From Chrysemys picta bellii (lineage: Eukaryota > Chordata > Testudines > Emydidae), in contig NC_088809.1 in NCBI RefSeq assembly GCF_011386835.1, positions 25,117,067 through 25,181,066 on the forward strand: a stretch of 64,000 bases of DNA. Reading direction: 5' to 3'. A program made the translations under genes and the position numbers. The notes beneath the pieces are model-generated. The model did no database searches. It saw only the letters and a list, made by a program, of their open reading frames with translations, and was not told the origin of the DNA. Every line of letters begins with the position of its first letter. The first letter of the stretch is position 1. Below are positions 32,970 through 43,160 of this stretch, one piece after another.

Positions 32970-35732
32970 ATGGATTCTACTCAGACAGGGTATAGTTTAG
33001 GTCAGCCGGCAGCAAAATTCCCCCGGAGCGCCTCACCCCAGCAAGGGGGAGGGCTCCTCCAAGGCATCCTGCTCCAACAAGGGAGTGCGCCCCCCCGAAC
33101 CACCTCACTTCCTCAGGGGAGCGAGCGCTGCCAAGGCATCGTGCTCCGACAAGCAAGTGCACCCCCCCGAAGCGCCTCGCCCCAGCAGGGCAGCGAGACC
33201 CCCCGAAGCGCCTCGCCCCAGCGGGGCAGCGAGATCCCCCAAAGCGCCTCCCCCCCGCGGGGCAGCGAAATTCCCCGAAGCGCCTCGCCCCAGCGGGGCA
33301 GCGAGATCCCCCGAAGCGCCTCGCCCCAGCGGGGCAGCGAAATTCCCCGAAGCGCCTCGCCCCAGCGGGGCAGCGAGATCCCCCGAAGCGCCTCGCCCCA
33401 GCGGGGCAGCGAGATCCCCCGAAGCGCCTCGCCCCAGCGGGGCAGCGAAATTCCCCGAAGCGCCTCGCCCCAGCGGGGCAGCGAGACCCCCCGAAGCGCC
33501 TCGCCCCAGCGGGGCAGCGAAATTCCCCGAAGCGCCTCGCCCCAGCGGGGCAGCGAGACCCCCCGAAGCGCCTCGCCCCAGCGGGGCAGCGAGATTCCCC
33601 GAAGCGCCTCGCCCCAGCGGGTCAGCGAGATCCCCCGAAGCGCCTCGCCCCAGCGGGGCAGCGAAATCCCCCGAAGCGCCTCGCCCCAGCGGGGCAGCGA
33701 GATCCCCCGAAGTGCCTCGCCCCAGCGGGGCAGCGAGATCCCCCAAGGCGCCTTGCCCCAGCGAGCAGGACAACTTTCCCAAGGCATCCTGCTCCGACGA
33801 GAGAGTGAGCCTCCTCTAAGTGCTTCATCCCAGCGAGGGAAGGAGCTCTGCCAGGGCACCCTGCTCCGAAGGGGGAGTGCCCCCTCCCGAACCGCCGCAC
33901 CTCAGCGAGAGAGTGAGCTCTTGCGCAGTGTCTTCCCCCAGCAAGGGCCTGATCGCCCTCAAAGCGCCTCACTGCAGCGGGGGAGCGAGATCCCCCGAAG
34001 CGCCTCCCCCCAAACAGTAATGGAACTGAGAAGTGGCAAATGTTCGGTCCAGCCAGGGAAGTTGTCGGTGACAGCTAGCCACTTGCTGGTAACTGTGCAG
34101 CAGGGCCTCGGTGCCCAGAGGGTGGAAGCACACCAGAGAGCTAGCCACCTGCCAGAGACTGAACGGAACCATGGAACATCGACACTGGATGGCAGACACG
34201 TTCACAGGCCTCCTGCCCTCCCAAAGAGCGACTCCTTGCAGACAGGAGCAATCCCCAGGAGCTCACTGCAGCCAGAGGCTGCTTCAGCCAGCAACGAGAC
34301 TCCTCAGCCACAGACCAAACGTGCTCGCAGAACCATCCTCAATCCAAAGGACCAATCGACCCAGACTGAACCCATCTATGCAGTCTCCTTTCCGCCAAGG
34401 ACCGAAGTGACCCGCAGGGGCTCTCCCCATCCCGACACCGAAGGGACCCGCAGGGGCTCTCCCCAACCCCACACCGAAGTGACCCGCAGGGGCTCTCCCC
34501 ATCCCGACACCGAAGGGACCCGCAGGGGCTCTCCCCATCCCAACACCGAAGGGACCTGCAGGGGCTCTCCCCAACCCCACACCGAAGTGACCTGCAGGGG
34601 CTCTCCCCAACCCCACACCGAAGGGACCCGCAGGGGCTCTCCCCAACCCCACACCGAAGGGACCTGCAGGGGCTCTCCCCATCCCAACACCGAAGGGACC
34701 TGCAGGGGCTCTCCCCAACCCCACACCGAAGTGACCCGCAGGGGCTCTCCCCATCCTGACACTGAAGTGACCCGCAGGGGCTCTCCCCAACCCCACACCG
34801 AAGGGACCTGCAGGGGCTCTCCCCAACCCCACACCGAAGTGACCCACAGGGGCTCTCCCCATCCCAACACCGAAGGGACCTGCAGGGGCTCTCCCCATCC
34901 TGACACCGAAGGCACCTGCAGGGGCTCTCCCCATCCCGACGCCAAAGGGACCCGCAGGGGCTCTCTCCATCCGGAGAGTGAGTCAAGCTACAGGTGCGCA
35001 CTGCACCACGAGATGGAATTGATTCGCAGGGGCTCACTCCATCCAGAGTCCAAAGTGACTCCGAGGACCTCATTCCACCCACAGACCAGATGCACTAGCA
35101 GCTATTTATCTGTCCCAAAGGATGCATCAACACAGACTGAACCCTTCCTTGGGGTCTCACTCCACTCAGAGACTGACTCAACCTGCAGGGGCTCCCCCCA
35201 GGCTGCGAGTGCAGCCACCCACAGGGGCTCGCCCCTGCCACAGACTACATTAATCCCCAGGGATTTACCTCCTCGGGCCTTAGCCAAGTTTGGACCTGAA
35301 TCAACATGGTGGACCTTACTCCAGCCAGACAGCCAGGCTCCCGCGTGGCCAGGGTCGTCAGTGTCAGCGGCTGAGCCACTCTCTGCTGGAACTTTGCCTA
35401 TGGAGACAGACGTGGTCTCCGATTGTGTGTGTGAAGGCACAGGTATCTCAGGCAAAGACTTGGCCATGCCAGTATTACCAGACAAGCAACTCACTGCTGT
35501 CCCATCGCATAAGGACGAGCCAGAGCGTGCTGGGCCCAGCGATGAAGCAGTAGACATGATCAAACCAGCCAGAGAAAGAACAATTCCCAGGTTTAGTGCT
35601 TTCTTTGTGGGTATGTATAAACAATCTTGGACCATGAATTTACTGGGGCCTCTCAGAGTGAACATTGCAGGCTGGGACTGGTGTCCTGTCACTCTGCACA
35701 CTTCAGGGCTGTGCTCAGTCCTGCTTCTATAG
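32970..35732 (+). CDS. Unidentified repeat-rich disordered protein, large exon
   Basis: I do not recognise this protein. The frame is open from 32856 to the TAG at 35730-35732 (958 codons). The start at 32970 (MDSTQTGYSLGQ) is preferred because the upstream codons look like intron, with an acceptor-like cagcctgcag at 32933-32942. The protein is Ser/Pro/Arg/Gln-rich and almost wholly in 12-residue units: diverged units, then 16 of consensus GSEIPRSASPQR (33189-33765), more diverged units, a linker with KRARR, then 16 of TEGTRRGSPHPD type (34401-34976) and a unique tail. TQT motifs: DSTQTG, DQSTQTEP, DASTQTEP. About 450 codons outside the arrays stay open, so chance is unlikely. A strong donor GTGG|gtatgt at 35610 suggests splicing; the codons after it may be intron. 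Confidence 0.6.
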   Translation: MDSTQTGYSLGQPAAKFPRSASPQQGGGLLQGILLQQGSAPPRTTSLPQGSERCQGIVLRQASAPPRSASPQQGSETPRSASPQRGSEIPQSASPPRGSEIPRSASPQRGSEIPRSASPQRGSEIPRSASPQRGSEIPRSASPQRGSEIPRSASPQRGSEIPRSASPQRGSETPRSASPQRGSEIPRSASPQRGSETPRSASPQRGSEIPRSASPQRVSEIPRSASPQRGSEIPRSASPQRGSEIPRSASPQRGSEIPQGALPQRAGQLSQGILLRRESEPPLSASSQRGKELCQGTLLRRGSAPSRTAAPQRESELLRSVFPQQGPDRPQSASLQRGSEIPRSASPQTVMELRSGKCSVQPGKLSVTASHLLVTVQQGLGAQRVEAHQRASHLPETERNHGTSTLDGRHVHRPPALPKSDSLQTGAIPRSSLQPEAASASNETPQPQTKRARRTILNPKDQSTQTEPIYAVSFPPRTEVTRRGSPHPDTEGTRRGSPQPHTEVTRRGSPHPDTEGTRRGSPHPNTEGTCRGSPQPHTEVTCRGSPQPHTEGTRRGSPQPHTEGTCRGSPHPNTEGTCRGSPQPHTEVTRRGSPHPDTEVTRRGSPQPHTEGTCRGSPQPHTEVTHRGSPHPNTEGTCRGSPHPDTEGTCRGSPHPDAKGTRRGSLHPESESSYRCALHHEMELIRRGSLHPESKVTPRTSFHPQTRCTSSYLSVPKDASTQTEPFLGVSLHSETDSTCRGSPQAASAATHRGSPLPQTTLIPRDLPPRALAKFGPESTWWTLLQPDSQAPAWPGSSVSAAEPLSAGTLPMETDVVSDCVCEGTGISGKDLAMPVLPDKQLTAVPSHKDEPERAGPSDEAVDMIKPARERTIPRFSAFFVGMYKQSWTMNLLGPLRVNIAGWDWCPVTLHTSGLCSVLLL
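33189..33765 (+). repeat. Coding minisatellite 1: 16 units of 36 bp
   Basis: The unit ggcagcgagatcccccgaag plus cgcctcgccccagcgg is 36 bp long and encodes GSEIPRSASPQR. Units differ mainly at agatc/aaatt/agacc (I or T) and few other sites, so they are recent duplicates. They are flanked by diverged 12-codon units in the same register. Confidence 0.95.
34401..34976 (+). repeat. Coding minisatellite 2: 16 units of 36 bp
   Basis: The unit accgaagggacccgcagggg plus ctctccccatcccgac encodes TEGTRRGSPHPD with V/G, R/C/H, H/Q and D/N/H variants. Three further diverged 12-residue units follow to about 35090. Confidence 0.95.
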
Positions 35733-36300
35733 TAGCAGCTGTCACTGTGCCTGCTTCACGCTGAGGCTGGATGGGATTGAGTGCAAAGCTCTTGGCTTGC
35801 TGTAAGAAACAACCTTAGCCTCATACTGGGAGCAGGGTCTCCATTGCTGCTTATAGCCACACATCCCCCCACCCCGAATATGAGCCTGAAAGAGGCTTCA
35901 CAGGGATGGAGCAGAAGGAATACACAGTCCTTGGAAAGTTCTGCAGGGCTTTTGCAGACCCTCCAGTGCATCGGGGGAGACTATGCATCCAAACATCAGG
36001 GGAGCAGAGCTCCCATGGAGGGAGCTATCACTAAGGGTCACTTTGGTGCAGAGGCTCTCAGGGAGGAACCACCAGTATATGGAAATATGTGGAGGGGAAG
36101 TCAAAGGAAAGGAGACACTGAGTGTTCAGGAAAGCAAGGGGGACAGGTTTGGAACTTCCTATTAACTTCTGGTTCCATGCCAAGCAGACAGTCCTGGGTG
36201 CAGCACCTTACCAGAGCACACATACGGGCTATAAGAGTCAGAATCGCAGACAATTCATGTGGGGTCTCAGACAATGCAGTGCTTTGCTGCATTCTGCAAA
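35733..36300. other. No gene seen after the repeat ORF
   Basis: A 185-codon frame (35781-36338) with frames also open on the minus strand; nothing recognisable. It could be intron of the repeat-protein gene if the 35610 donor is used. Confidence 0.35.
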
Positions 36301-36309
36301 ATCTAGGGC

Positions 36310-36620
36310 AGTGGTTCCCAAACTTTTTGCCAGCATGACCCCATTTTAATAAATTATTTCCTCCTGGGACCCCAAACAGCAAGGAGGATGGCATTTTATG
36401 TCCTCCACACCGAGTGACCTCGCACGTATGGTGCATGCGGGGTCAGGCCGCATGAGGGATGGCATCCTCCGTGCATTTTTGACCTTGCACGCACTGTGCA
36501 CACATGGTCACACTGAGTGGAGCACAATGGCATCCTCCACACATTAGGGATTGCAATGACCCCATCTGCTGATGGCTCGACCCCATTTGGGGTCCCGCCC
36601 CACAGTTTGAGAACCATCAT
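36310..36620. mobile_element. hAT-like element, degraded
   Basis: Left end cagtggttcccaaactttttg, right end ccacagtttgagaaccatc: inverted repeats of the hAT type (CAGTGGTT...CCAAA / TTTGAGAACC). A clear 8-bp duplication was not found. Confidence 0.6.
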
Positions 36621-36699
36621 CACCTGGTGTAAATTTGTGTCATTGTATTGAAGTCAATGGAGCTGGGCTGAATTCAGTGGGCTACATGGCTTAACACCA

Positions 36700-37388
36700 G
36701 CTGCAGAAAAGGACCTAGGGGTTACAGTGGACAAGAATCTGGATATGAGTCAGCAGTGTGCCCTTGTTCCCAAGAAGGCTAATGGCATATTGGGCTGCAT
36801 TAGTAGGAGCATTGCCAGCAGATCAAGGGAAGTAATTATTTCCCTCTATTCAGCATTGGTGAGGCCTCATCTGGAGTATTGCATCCAGTTTTGCGCCCCC
36901 CCACTACAGAAAGGATGTGGACAAATTAGAGAGAGTCCAGCAGAGGGCAATAAAAATGATTAGGGGGCTGGGGCACATGACTTACGAGGAGAGGCTGAGG
37001 GAACTGGGCTTATTTAGTCTGCAGAAGAGAAGAATGAGGGGGTATTTGATAGCAGACTTCAACTACCTGAAGTGGGGTACAAAAGGATGGAGCTCGGCTG
37101 GTCTCAGTAGTGGCAGATGACAGAACAAGGAGCAATGGTTTCAAGTTCCAATGGGGGAGGTCTAGGTTGGATATTAGGAAAAACTATTTCACTAGGAGGG
37201 TGGTGAAGCACTGGAATGGGTTACCTAGGGAGGTGGTGGAGTCTCCTTCCTTAGAGGTTTTAAGGTCAGGCTTGACAAAGCTCTGGCTGGGATGATATAG
37301 TTGGTGATTGGTCCTGCTTTGAGCAGGGGGTTGGACTAGATGACCTCCTGAGGTCCCTTCCAACCCTGATATTCTATGATTCTATGAA
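36700..37388 (+). mobile_element. CR1 LINE 3' end, plus strand
   Basis: RT C-terminus in three shifted frames: [20 protein letters not shown], then [20 protein letters not shown], then [16 protein letters not shown]. The tail is ccctgatattctatgattcta. Confidence 0.93.
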
Positions 37389-38035
37389 CCAGTAAGCAGA
37401 GGGGCGGGACAGGAACAGGAAGTATAAAAGGTAGACCCTGTAGCTCAGTTGGGCTACAGCAACCAAGGGAGATGGACATATTTGAGCTACCAGACACTGA
37501 GAAGTTGATGGGATTGCAACGTATCCCGGGGAAATAGAGGATGACCCTGGGACTCAGGTGTGACGGAGCAGGGAGCGGAGCAGGGAGTGGGGCAGATTTG
37601 ACCTGGAAATGTTGCAGGGGGTTGCACTGGGGATGGGGGACTTCTTTTGAAGGAAGCTACCTGAGCTGTAACCTGAGCCAGGAGGGCGGTTGGGAGAAAT
37701 AACACCTTCTGCCCGGAGACGGAACAAAGGAGAGGAGGAGCTGGGTGGGGGGGGAGAGAGAGCCCTGGAGCGCTGGAAAAAGACCCAATTCCAGTTTAAA
37801 CCCCAAGGGTATTGGGGTGGCAAAAGGGCACGGGCCGCATAAACCTTCCCACATGCAGCCTGCAAGCACCATCAAGCACACCCGACCTACGGGAGGGTGT
37901 GAAACTGGAAGGGCCTGGTGTAACTCCCACCAAGGAATGGGAGAGGTGCTGGGGCATCCATGGGAACGTTGGTTGGTTCGAACTTCCCCAGGCTAAAGTG
38001 ACCTCGCTCAGTTCGGTCTCGAAGGGGGGAGAAAT
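37389..38035 (+). mobile_element. LTR-retroelement internal 3' sequence (probable)
   Basis: Ends with the purine tract gaagggggagaaa directly before the LTR-like start TGTGACAAAG, as expected for a polypurine tract. A TATA-like tataaaagg occurs at about 37424. No protein is identified. Confidence 0.45.
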
Positions 38036-38650
38036 GTGACAAAGTGGGAAAGTTCATAATGTTTTCTCTGAATACTGTGTGGGTGCCTCAGTTTCCCCTA
38101 TGCATTTCTTAAGTATCTAGGTAGTGGGATAAGGGTGTGTGATTGTTGCAGAGCTTTAGAGGGCCAGTGCGATGCTGTCTGCACAGAGAATGGCTGACAC
38201 CCTGTCTCCTGGCAACTGATGGCCTGGGCCCTCCCCTGCAAAGGTGCCAACTGAAGGTGTTGGAGAACAGAGATCAGGTGACCTCCTGGCCTGGGAAAGA
38301 GACCCAACTCTGGCTCCATCTCCAACCACTAGTCCCAACTGCCTACATCTTCCTCCTCTGTACATGGCACTGTGCTCAGAGCGTCAACCCTGGCAGTGCC
38401 CTGCCTACTCTGGACAGTATCAAAGAGCTGTTGGGTAATGAGAGTCTGCAGCGTCTTTCACTGTGTGTCATTCAAACAACCTGTGAACACTGGAGGAGAA
38501 CCACCAGATCAGGAGGCTGAGTTGCTGATGTCATTCATTCTGCTCTGCTCAACGCTGACATCTCTCCGTCTGTGTGAATGGCAGATCCCCACCACTAGAC
38601 CAGCTGGTGTTTGAAAACTAAAGCGAAGATTTGCTAATAAAGATCGTGAC
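38036..38650 (+). mobile_element. LTR, related to the solo LTR at 39183
   Basis: Starts TGTGACAAAGTGGGA and shares ctgaatactgtgtggg, tgcctcagtttcccctatgc and gatcaggtgacctcctggcc with the LTR at 39183-39850. It has aataaa near 38636. Its 3' boundary is uncertain. Confidence 0.65.
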
Positions 38651-39182
38651 CAATACGTGCTTACCTAGTCTGGGAACTGTTGGCTTGCCAAGGCAGGAAT
38701 GAGAGGGTGTTTGCAGTCAGGGAATAACAGTGATCCCTGCTGTTGTTGAAGACTCCACTGACAGCCAGTAGACCAGGAGGGCCTGGATTTATAAAGCTTG
38801 GGGAAACTGATTCTTAATCTCCGAGCCACCATTCATTGATTTGTCAGATTTGGATTTTATCCGTGTTCTCTTAGCATCTGTTTGCCAAAGACTTTACCAC
38901 CTGACTTAGCTGTTTTACTGGGGCTGTTTCTATCAGTCCTTCAAAATATATAGTAGTGAGCTGTCGTGTGTGCATGTGTGTGTTTGTATGCATGCACCTC
39001 TGCCCTCCACTGAAAGACTCAGAATTGCTCTGGTGTATCACAGGCTCCATACTGCTGACAGAGAACGGAGATTTTCCTTCAGCTCAGTACTGAGGCAGTG
39101 ACTACTGCACCAGTTCCTGATTCACATTTTTGAGGTTCTCTTCATGGTTGTGAGAGCTAGAAGCAACATGGGCAGGCGCCAG

Positions 39183-39850
39183 TGTGACGAAGTGGGACTG
39201 TTCTTAATGTTTCCTCTGAATACTGTGTGGATGCCTCAGTTTCCCCTATGCATTTCTTAAGTCTCTAGGTGGTGGGGAAAGGCCAGTGTGCATAAATCAC
39301 TGATACTTTGTCTCCCTGCCAACAAATGGCCAGGGCCCCTTCCCCCCCTGCAAGGAAATAGCTAAAGGTGAACAAAGAGATCAGGTGACCTCCTGGCCCA
39401 GGAAAGAGACAAAGCCAAGAGAAGGAGGGGCTGGAAGGGGTTTGAGAGTTGGAGCTACCTGGGGACTAGGAGTGAGGGCAGACGTGGGTGTCTGGCTCTC
39501 TGAACCCCATAATGGACCCGGCCGAGGGGTCCCGTTTGCCGCTGTACCTACAAGCTCTGTTTTAGACCGTGTTCCTGTCATCTAATAAACCTCTGTTTTA
39601 CTGGCTGGCTGAGAGTCACGTCTGACTGCGAAGTGGGAGTGCAGAACCCTTTGGCTTCCCCAGGACCCCGCCTGGGCGGACTTGCTGTGGGAAGCGCACG
39701 GAGGGGCATATGCTGAATGCTCCCAGGAGGTGAAGCCGTGTGAGCTTCTTGCTCTGAAGACAGTCTGCTCCAAGGGAGAGATGGCTCTGCAAAGTCCTGA
39801 CTGGCTGTGTGGGGAGCAGTTCCAGAGCATCGCCCGGGGACCCCGTGACA
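39183..39850 (+). mobile_element. Solo LTR with 5-bp TSD
   Basis: Starts TGTGACG and ends CGTGACA. The 5-bp duplication GCCAG flanks it (39178-39182 and 39851-39855). A poly(A) signal aataaa occurs near 39583. No internal retroviral sequence remains, so it arose by LTR-LTR recombination (established mechanism). Confidence 0.9.
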
Positions 39851-39939
39851 GCCAGGAAGGTGCACACAGCCACATGTGGCTATGAAGTGTATGTGCTTCA
39901 AAGCTGAGATCCTGGAGCACATTTCAGTGGTGAGCAGTG

Positions 39940-40110
39940 GATGAGGAGAGGAGATTGGAGTCAGGAGGCAAAGCTTCTCCTCCTAACTTGCTTAAACTCT
40001 CTGTGCCATGGGGGTTGTTCCGAGGTGTAATTCATGAATGTGTTTAAAACACTTTGAGATCTGCAGGTAAAAGATTCTAGATAAATGGAAGGTATTGTTA
40101 TCAGCCGGAC
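39940..40110 (+). repeat. MIR/CORE-SINE-like remnant
   Basis: The stretch cttaaactctctgtgcca followed by aaacactttgagatctgcag and gtattgttat matches the 3' part of amniote MIR-type SINEs. Confidence 0.55.
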
Positions 40111-40832
40111 GGGGGTGAGTCATAGCCAGCCACCGCCCTTACAGAAAAGTCCTATCACAGTCCGCAGGGAAGAAAGTGTTCGGGTGCGGTAGATATTTGA
40201 CAGGTCTTTACAGAAATTACTCTAAATATGTTACATTGAATAGAAAATGTGATCATTGCCATAGATTTTGGAACCAATCTGCAGAATTCTCCAGCCGTCG
40301 AGTCTGTTCATGAGTATAGGATGGTTCAATGCATCTACAGAAAGGCATTCATGTTCTTTAAACTCCCTAGGATCGGTCTATATGGTGTGGTTCACCCACC
40401 AGACTACCCTTACTGAAGGTGACATGGCAGCTGCTCCAAAAGCCCTGACGCCAGGGGCTGAGGTCAGCTCGGGGCAGCTTCTTTACAGCTTGCTGACCCT
40501 TCACATAACAAGAGGATGTGTTGTTACCTGCTGCTGAGATGGCCCCCCAGACAGAAGCCAGCTCTGGTCAAGTGAAAACATTCTCTAAGGGAAGGGCAGG
40601 AACTTTGCCGAGTTTGGGATAAATCATCCAGCAGCCAGTGCACCCAGGAGCGGGAGATTTGGGGGCCCTTACCAATTCTTTAGCCTGGCCACTCACTGCA
40701 GCACAGTTAATCTGGGCAGGAAAGAGAGCGAATGTGGAGCAGGGATTGTGTGTGCTTGTGTTTGCCCTGCACTGAGCTCTGGGACAGCACTGAACTCTTG
40801 TTAGTGTAAGGGGACTGTTATCCCCTTACTAA

Positions 40833-41449
40833 TAGGGTTACCATATTTGATAAATAAAAAAAGAGGACCCTCCATGGGGCCCTGGCCCCGCCCATTTTCC
40901 ACCCCCAGTCCCGCCACAACCCCACCCCTTCCCCGCCCCAACCCCACCCTAACTCCGCCCCCTCCTCCCTCCCACTCCCAGCCACGCGAAAAGGGCTGCC
41001 CGAGCGCTACCGGCTTCACGGTTTGCCGGGCAGCCCCCAGACCCTGCGCCCCTGGCCGGCGCTTCCCCAGCACAGCTGGAGCCCGGGAGGGGAAGCGCCC
41101 AGCCGGGGGCGCAGGGTCTGGAGGCTGCCCGGCAAACCGTGAAGCCGGTAGCGCTTGGGCTTCGGGCAGCTCCTATGCCTCCGGACCCTGCGCCCCCAGC
41201 AGGGCACTTCCCCTCCCGGAATCCGGCGGCGCAGGGTCCGGAGGCATGGGGGCTGCCCAAAGCCGGTAGCGCTTGGCTCTTAAACAGAGCCAAAGAGTCA
41301 GGGGAGGAGCAGAGCCGCCGCGGGAGGGGAAGTGCCCGGCCGGCATTTTCCCGGACATGTTCGGCTTTTTGGCAATTCCCCCCGGACGGGGGTTTGATTG
41401 CTGAAAAGCCGGACATGTCCGGGGAAAAAACGGATGTATGGTAACCCTA
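40833..41449. mobile_element. hAT-type MITE nested in solo LTR
   Basis: Termini TAGGGTTACCATA and TATGGTAACCCTA are perfect inverted repeats. The 8-bp duplication CTTACTAA is exact (40825-40832 and 41450-41457). The interior holds large GC-rich inverted segments (ggtttgccgggcagcc near 41020 against ggctgcccggcaaacc near 41125). Confidence 0.95.
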
Positions 41450-41852
41450 CTTACTAACATTCAGTGGGGGTGTTTTGGTTGGCTGCTCCCAGCACTAAAA
41501 GGGGAGGGGTCGATGGGAAATCAGGAGCCTGAGACGGACAGTCCCCAGGAACAATGGGGAGAGGCCAATGCTCCAGATCAGCCTGATTGACAGGGTGGGC
41601 AGCTAATCAGGGAGTCAGGAGGCCAGGGAGGTCCCATCCTCCGGGTGAGCTGGAATGGCCTGGGTCAGACAGAGTGGGGCCGAGCTAAGGAGAGAGCAGG
41701 GGCCGAGCTGAGCTGGGAGCAGAGCTGCAGCCCCAAAGCCAGAGCACGGCCCAGAGAGAGCAGAGCTGTCCTGGGAGCGGAGCTGCAGCAACCAGAGCCA
41801 GAGGGGCCAGAGAAGCAGCCCAGGGAGCTGGAGGCAGAGCAGCAGCAGCAGC

Positions 41853-41974
41853 TAGGGTGACCAGATGTCCCGATTTTATAGGGACAGTCCCGATTTTTGG
41901 GTCTTTTTCTTATATAGGCTCCTATTACCCCCCACCCCGTCCCGATTTTTCACACTTGCTGTCTGGTCAGCCTA
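41853..41974. mobile_element. Short palindromic hAT MITE nested in solo LTR
   Basis: TAGGGTGACCAGA ... TCTGGTCAGCCTA, 122 bp. GCAGCAGC on both sides fits an 8-bp duplication, though it lies in a GCA run. Same family as 44143-44265, opposite orientation. Confidence 0.88.
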
Positions 41975-42844
41975 GCAGCAGCAGCAGAGCTGAGGCCGAG
42001 TGGAGCCGGGGCTGGGGCTGGAGCCGGGGCTGGAGCTGGAGCCGGGGCTGGAGCTGGGTGCGGGGAGCAGCTGGGGAGAGGAGGGGGACCCTGGGCAGAG
42101 GGCCCAGCGCAGGTAGACGCCTCAGCCAAGAGGCTCTGCAGGCCAGACTTGGAGGGGGATCGTAACCCTGTCAGGGCAGGGGCAACGCTGGGAAAAAGGG
42201 TCCTGCCACCTAGAGCCTGAGAGCGTGTGGCCACCGCCCGAGCAAGTGTCCAACCCGCAGCGTCTCTGCAGCACGGCCAGGGCCTGAGAAGGAGCCTGGG
42301 ACCTACAAGGAACAGCCTGTGACCTGCCCTGACGCTCCAGAGACACTGGTTGTGATGTTCCCGGCCACAGAGCGGGGTGATGTGTTTCCTTTAACCTTTC
42401 CCATTTTTCCTTATTCTTTTTTTAAATTGTTAATTAAACAACTTGCATTTGCTTTAAATTGTATGCAATGATCAGTGGGTCAGGGAGGTGCCCAGTGCAG
42501 AGAGAGTACCCCGGAGTGGGGACACCCTAGCCCCTGTCCTGGGTGACCACAGCAGGGTTGGGGGTCGAGCCCCCCAGGAATCCTGGGCCCAGCCTTGTCG
42601 GGGTTTACGAGGACTCTGCCAGACAGGAGAGTGGAAGGGGAGTCCTCAAGGGCAGGGAGGCCTCTGGGTAAAGGAAGTGGGAGCGAGGACTCAGATCCTT
42701 TCGCTAGCCCACTTCACTGGGGTAGTGCAGAAGCCAGGAAAGTTCCCCACAATAGCGGGACCATTCCCCCGCTTACATTAGTGCAGGGTTTTCCATGGCA
42801 CCACATCCAGGATTCAGTTCACCCTCTCTCTCTCTCCATTGCAG

Positions 42845-42889
42845 ATCTCACCGATGAAATGTACACTGACATCCTGTGGTGGCTGAGAG
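42845..42889 (+). CDS. Candidate 45-bp exon, unproven
   Basis: Preceded by a very strong pyrimidine tract (ctctctctctccattgcag) and followed by a weak donor gag|gttggt. In the phase set by the donor at 35610 it reads (D)LTDEMYTDILWWLR, an amphipathic-looking segment, and its length is a multiple of 3. I do not recognise the peptide. It could belong to the repeat-protein gene or be chance. Confidence 0.25.
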
Positions 42890-43077
42890 GTTGGTGTCTC
42901 ACCTCATTTCGTACAGAATCTTAGATTCAGGGGTTGCTTTGTTTTAATGGTTAGAGCTCAGAGATCTCTCCCTCCCTGGTTGTTGATTTCCCTTTCTCTA
43001 AGGCTCCCTTGCCCCACACGTTATCGTCTCACGAAGAAATTGCAACCAGAATCCCAAGTTGCTATTTTTGTAGAACC

Positions 43078-43160
43078 TGCATCTGACGAAGTGGGTATTC
43101 GCCCACGAAAGCTCATGCTCCAATACATCTATTAGTCTATAAGGTGCCATAGGACTCTTT
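43078..43160 (+). mobile_element. Penelope-like element 3' tail fragment
   Basis: Reads gacgaagtgggtattcgccc, acgaaagctcatgctcc, aaggtgccataggactctt, the same tail as in the elements at 59215 and 61676. Confidence 0.75.

Larger units (their letters stand above)
40805..42777 (+). mobile_element. ERV-type solo LTR carrying two hAT insertions
   Basis: Begins TGTAAGGGGACTG, ends CCCCGCTTACA, and is flanked by TTAG (40801-40804 and 42778-42781). hAT elements at 40833-41449 and 41853-41974 interrupt it; without them and their duplications it is about 1.2 kb. An AT-rich tttaaattgttaattaaaca lies at about 42421. The open frames inside are not genes. Confidence 0.88.

Noticed and set aside
33189..34976. 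CRISPR-like regular repeats
   Set aside because: Units are contiguous without spacers, in frame with a coding sequence, and the genome is vertebrate.
33105..35082. Minus-strand frames of 189-248 codons opposite the repeat protein
   Set aside because: They arise because 36-bp GC-rich units are open in most frames; they stop at the array edges, unlike the plus frame, which continues through unique sequence.
37436..37990. tRNA-like boxes: TAGCTCAGTTGG (A-box-like) and GGTTCGAAC (B-box-like)
   Set aside because: They are more than 500 bases apart with no cloverleaf between them; the A-box-like motif sits beside a TATA box in LTR-type sequence.
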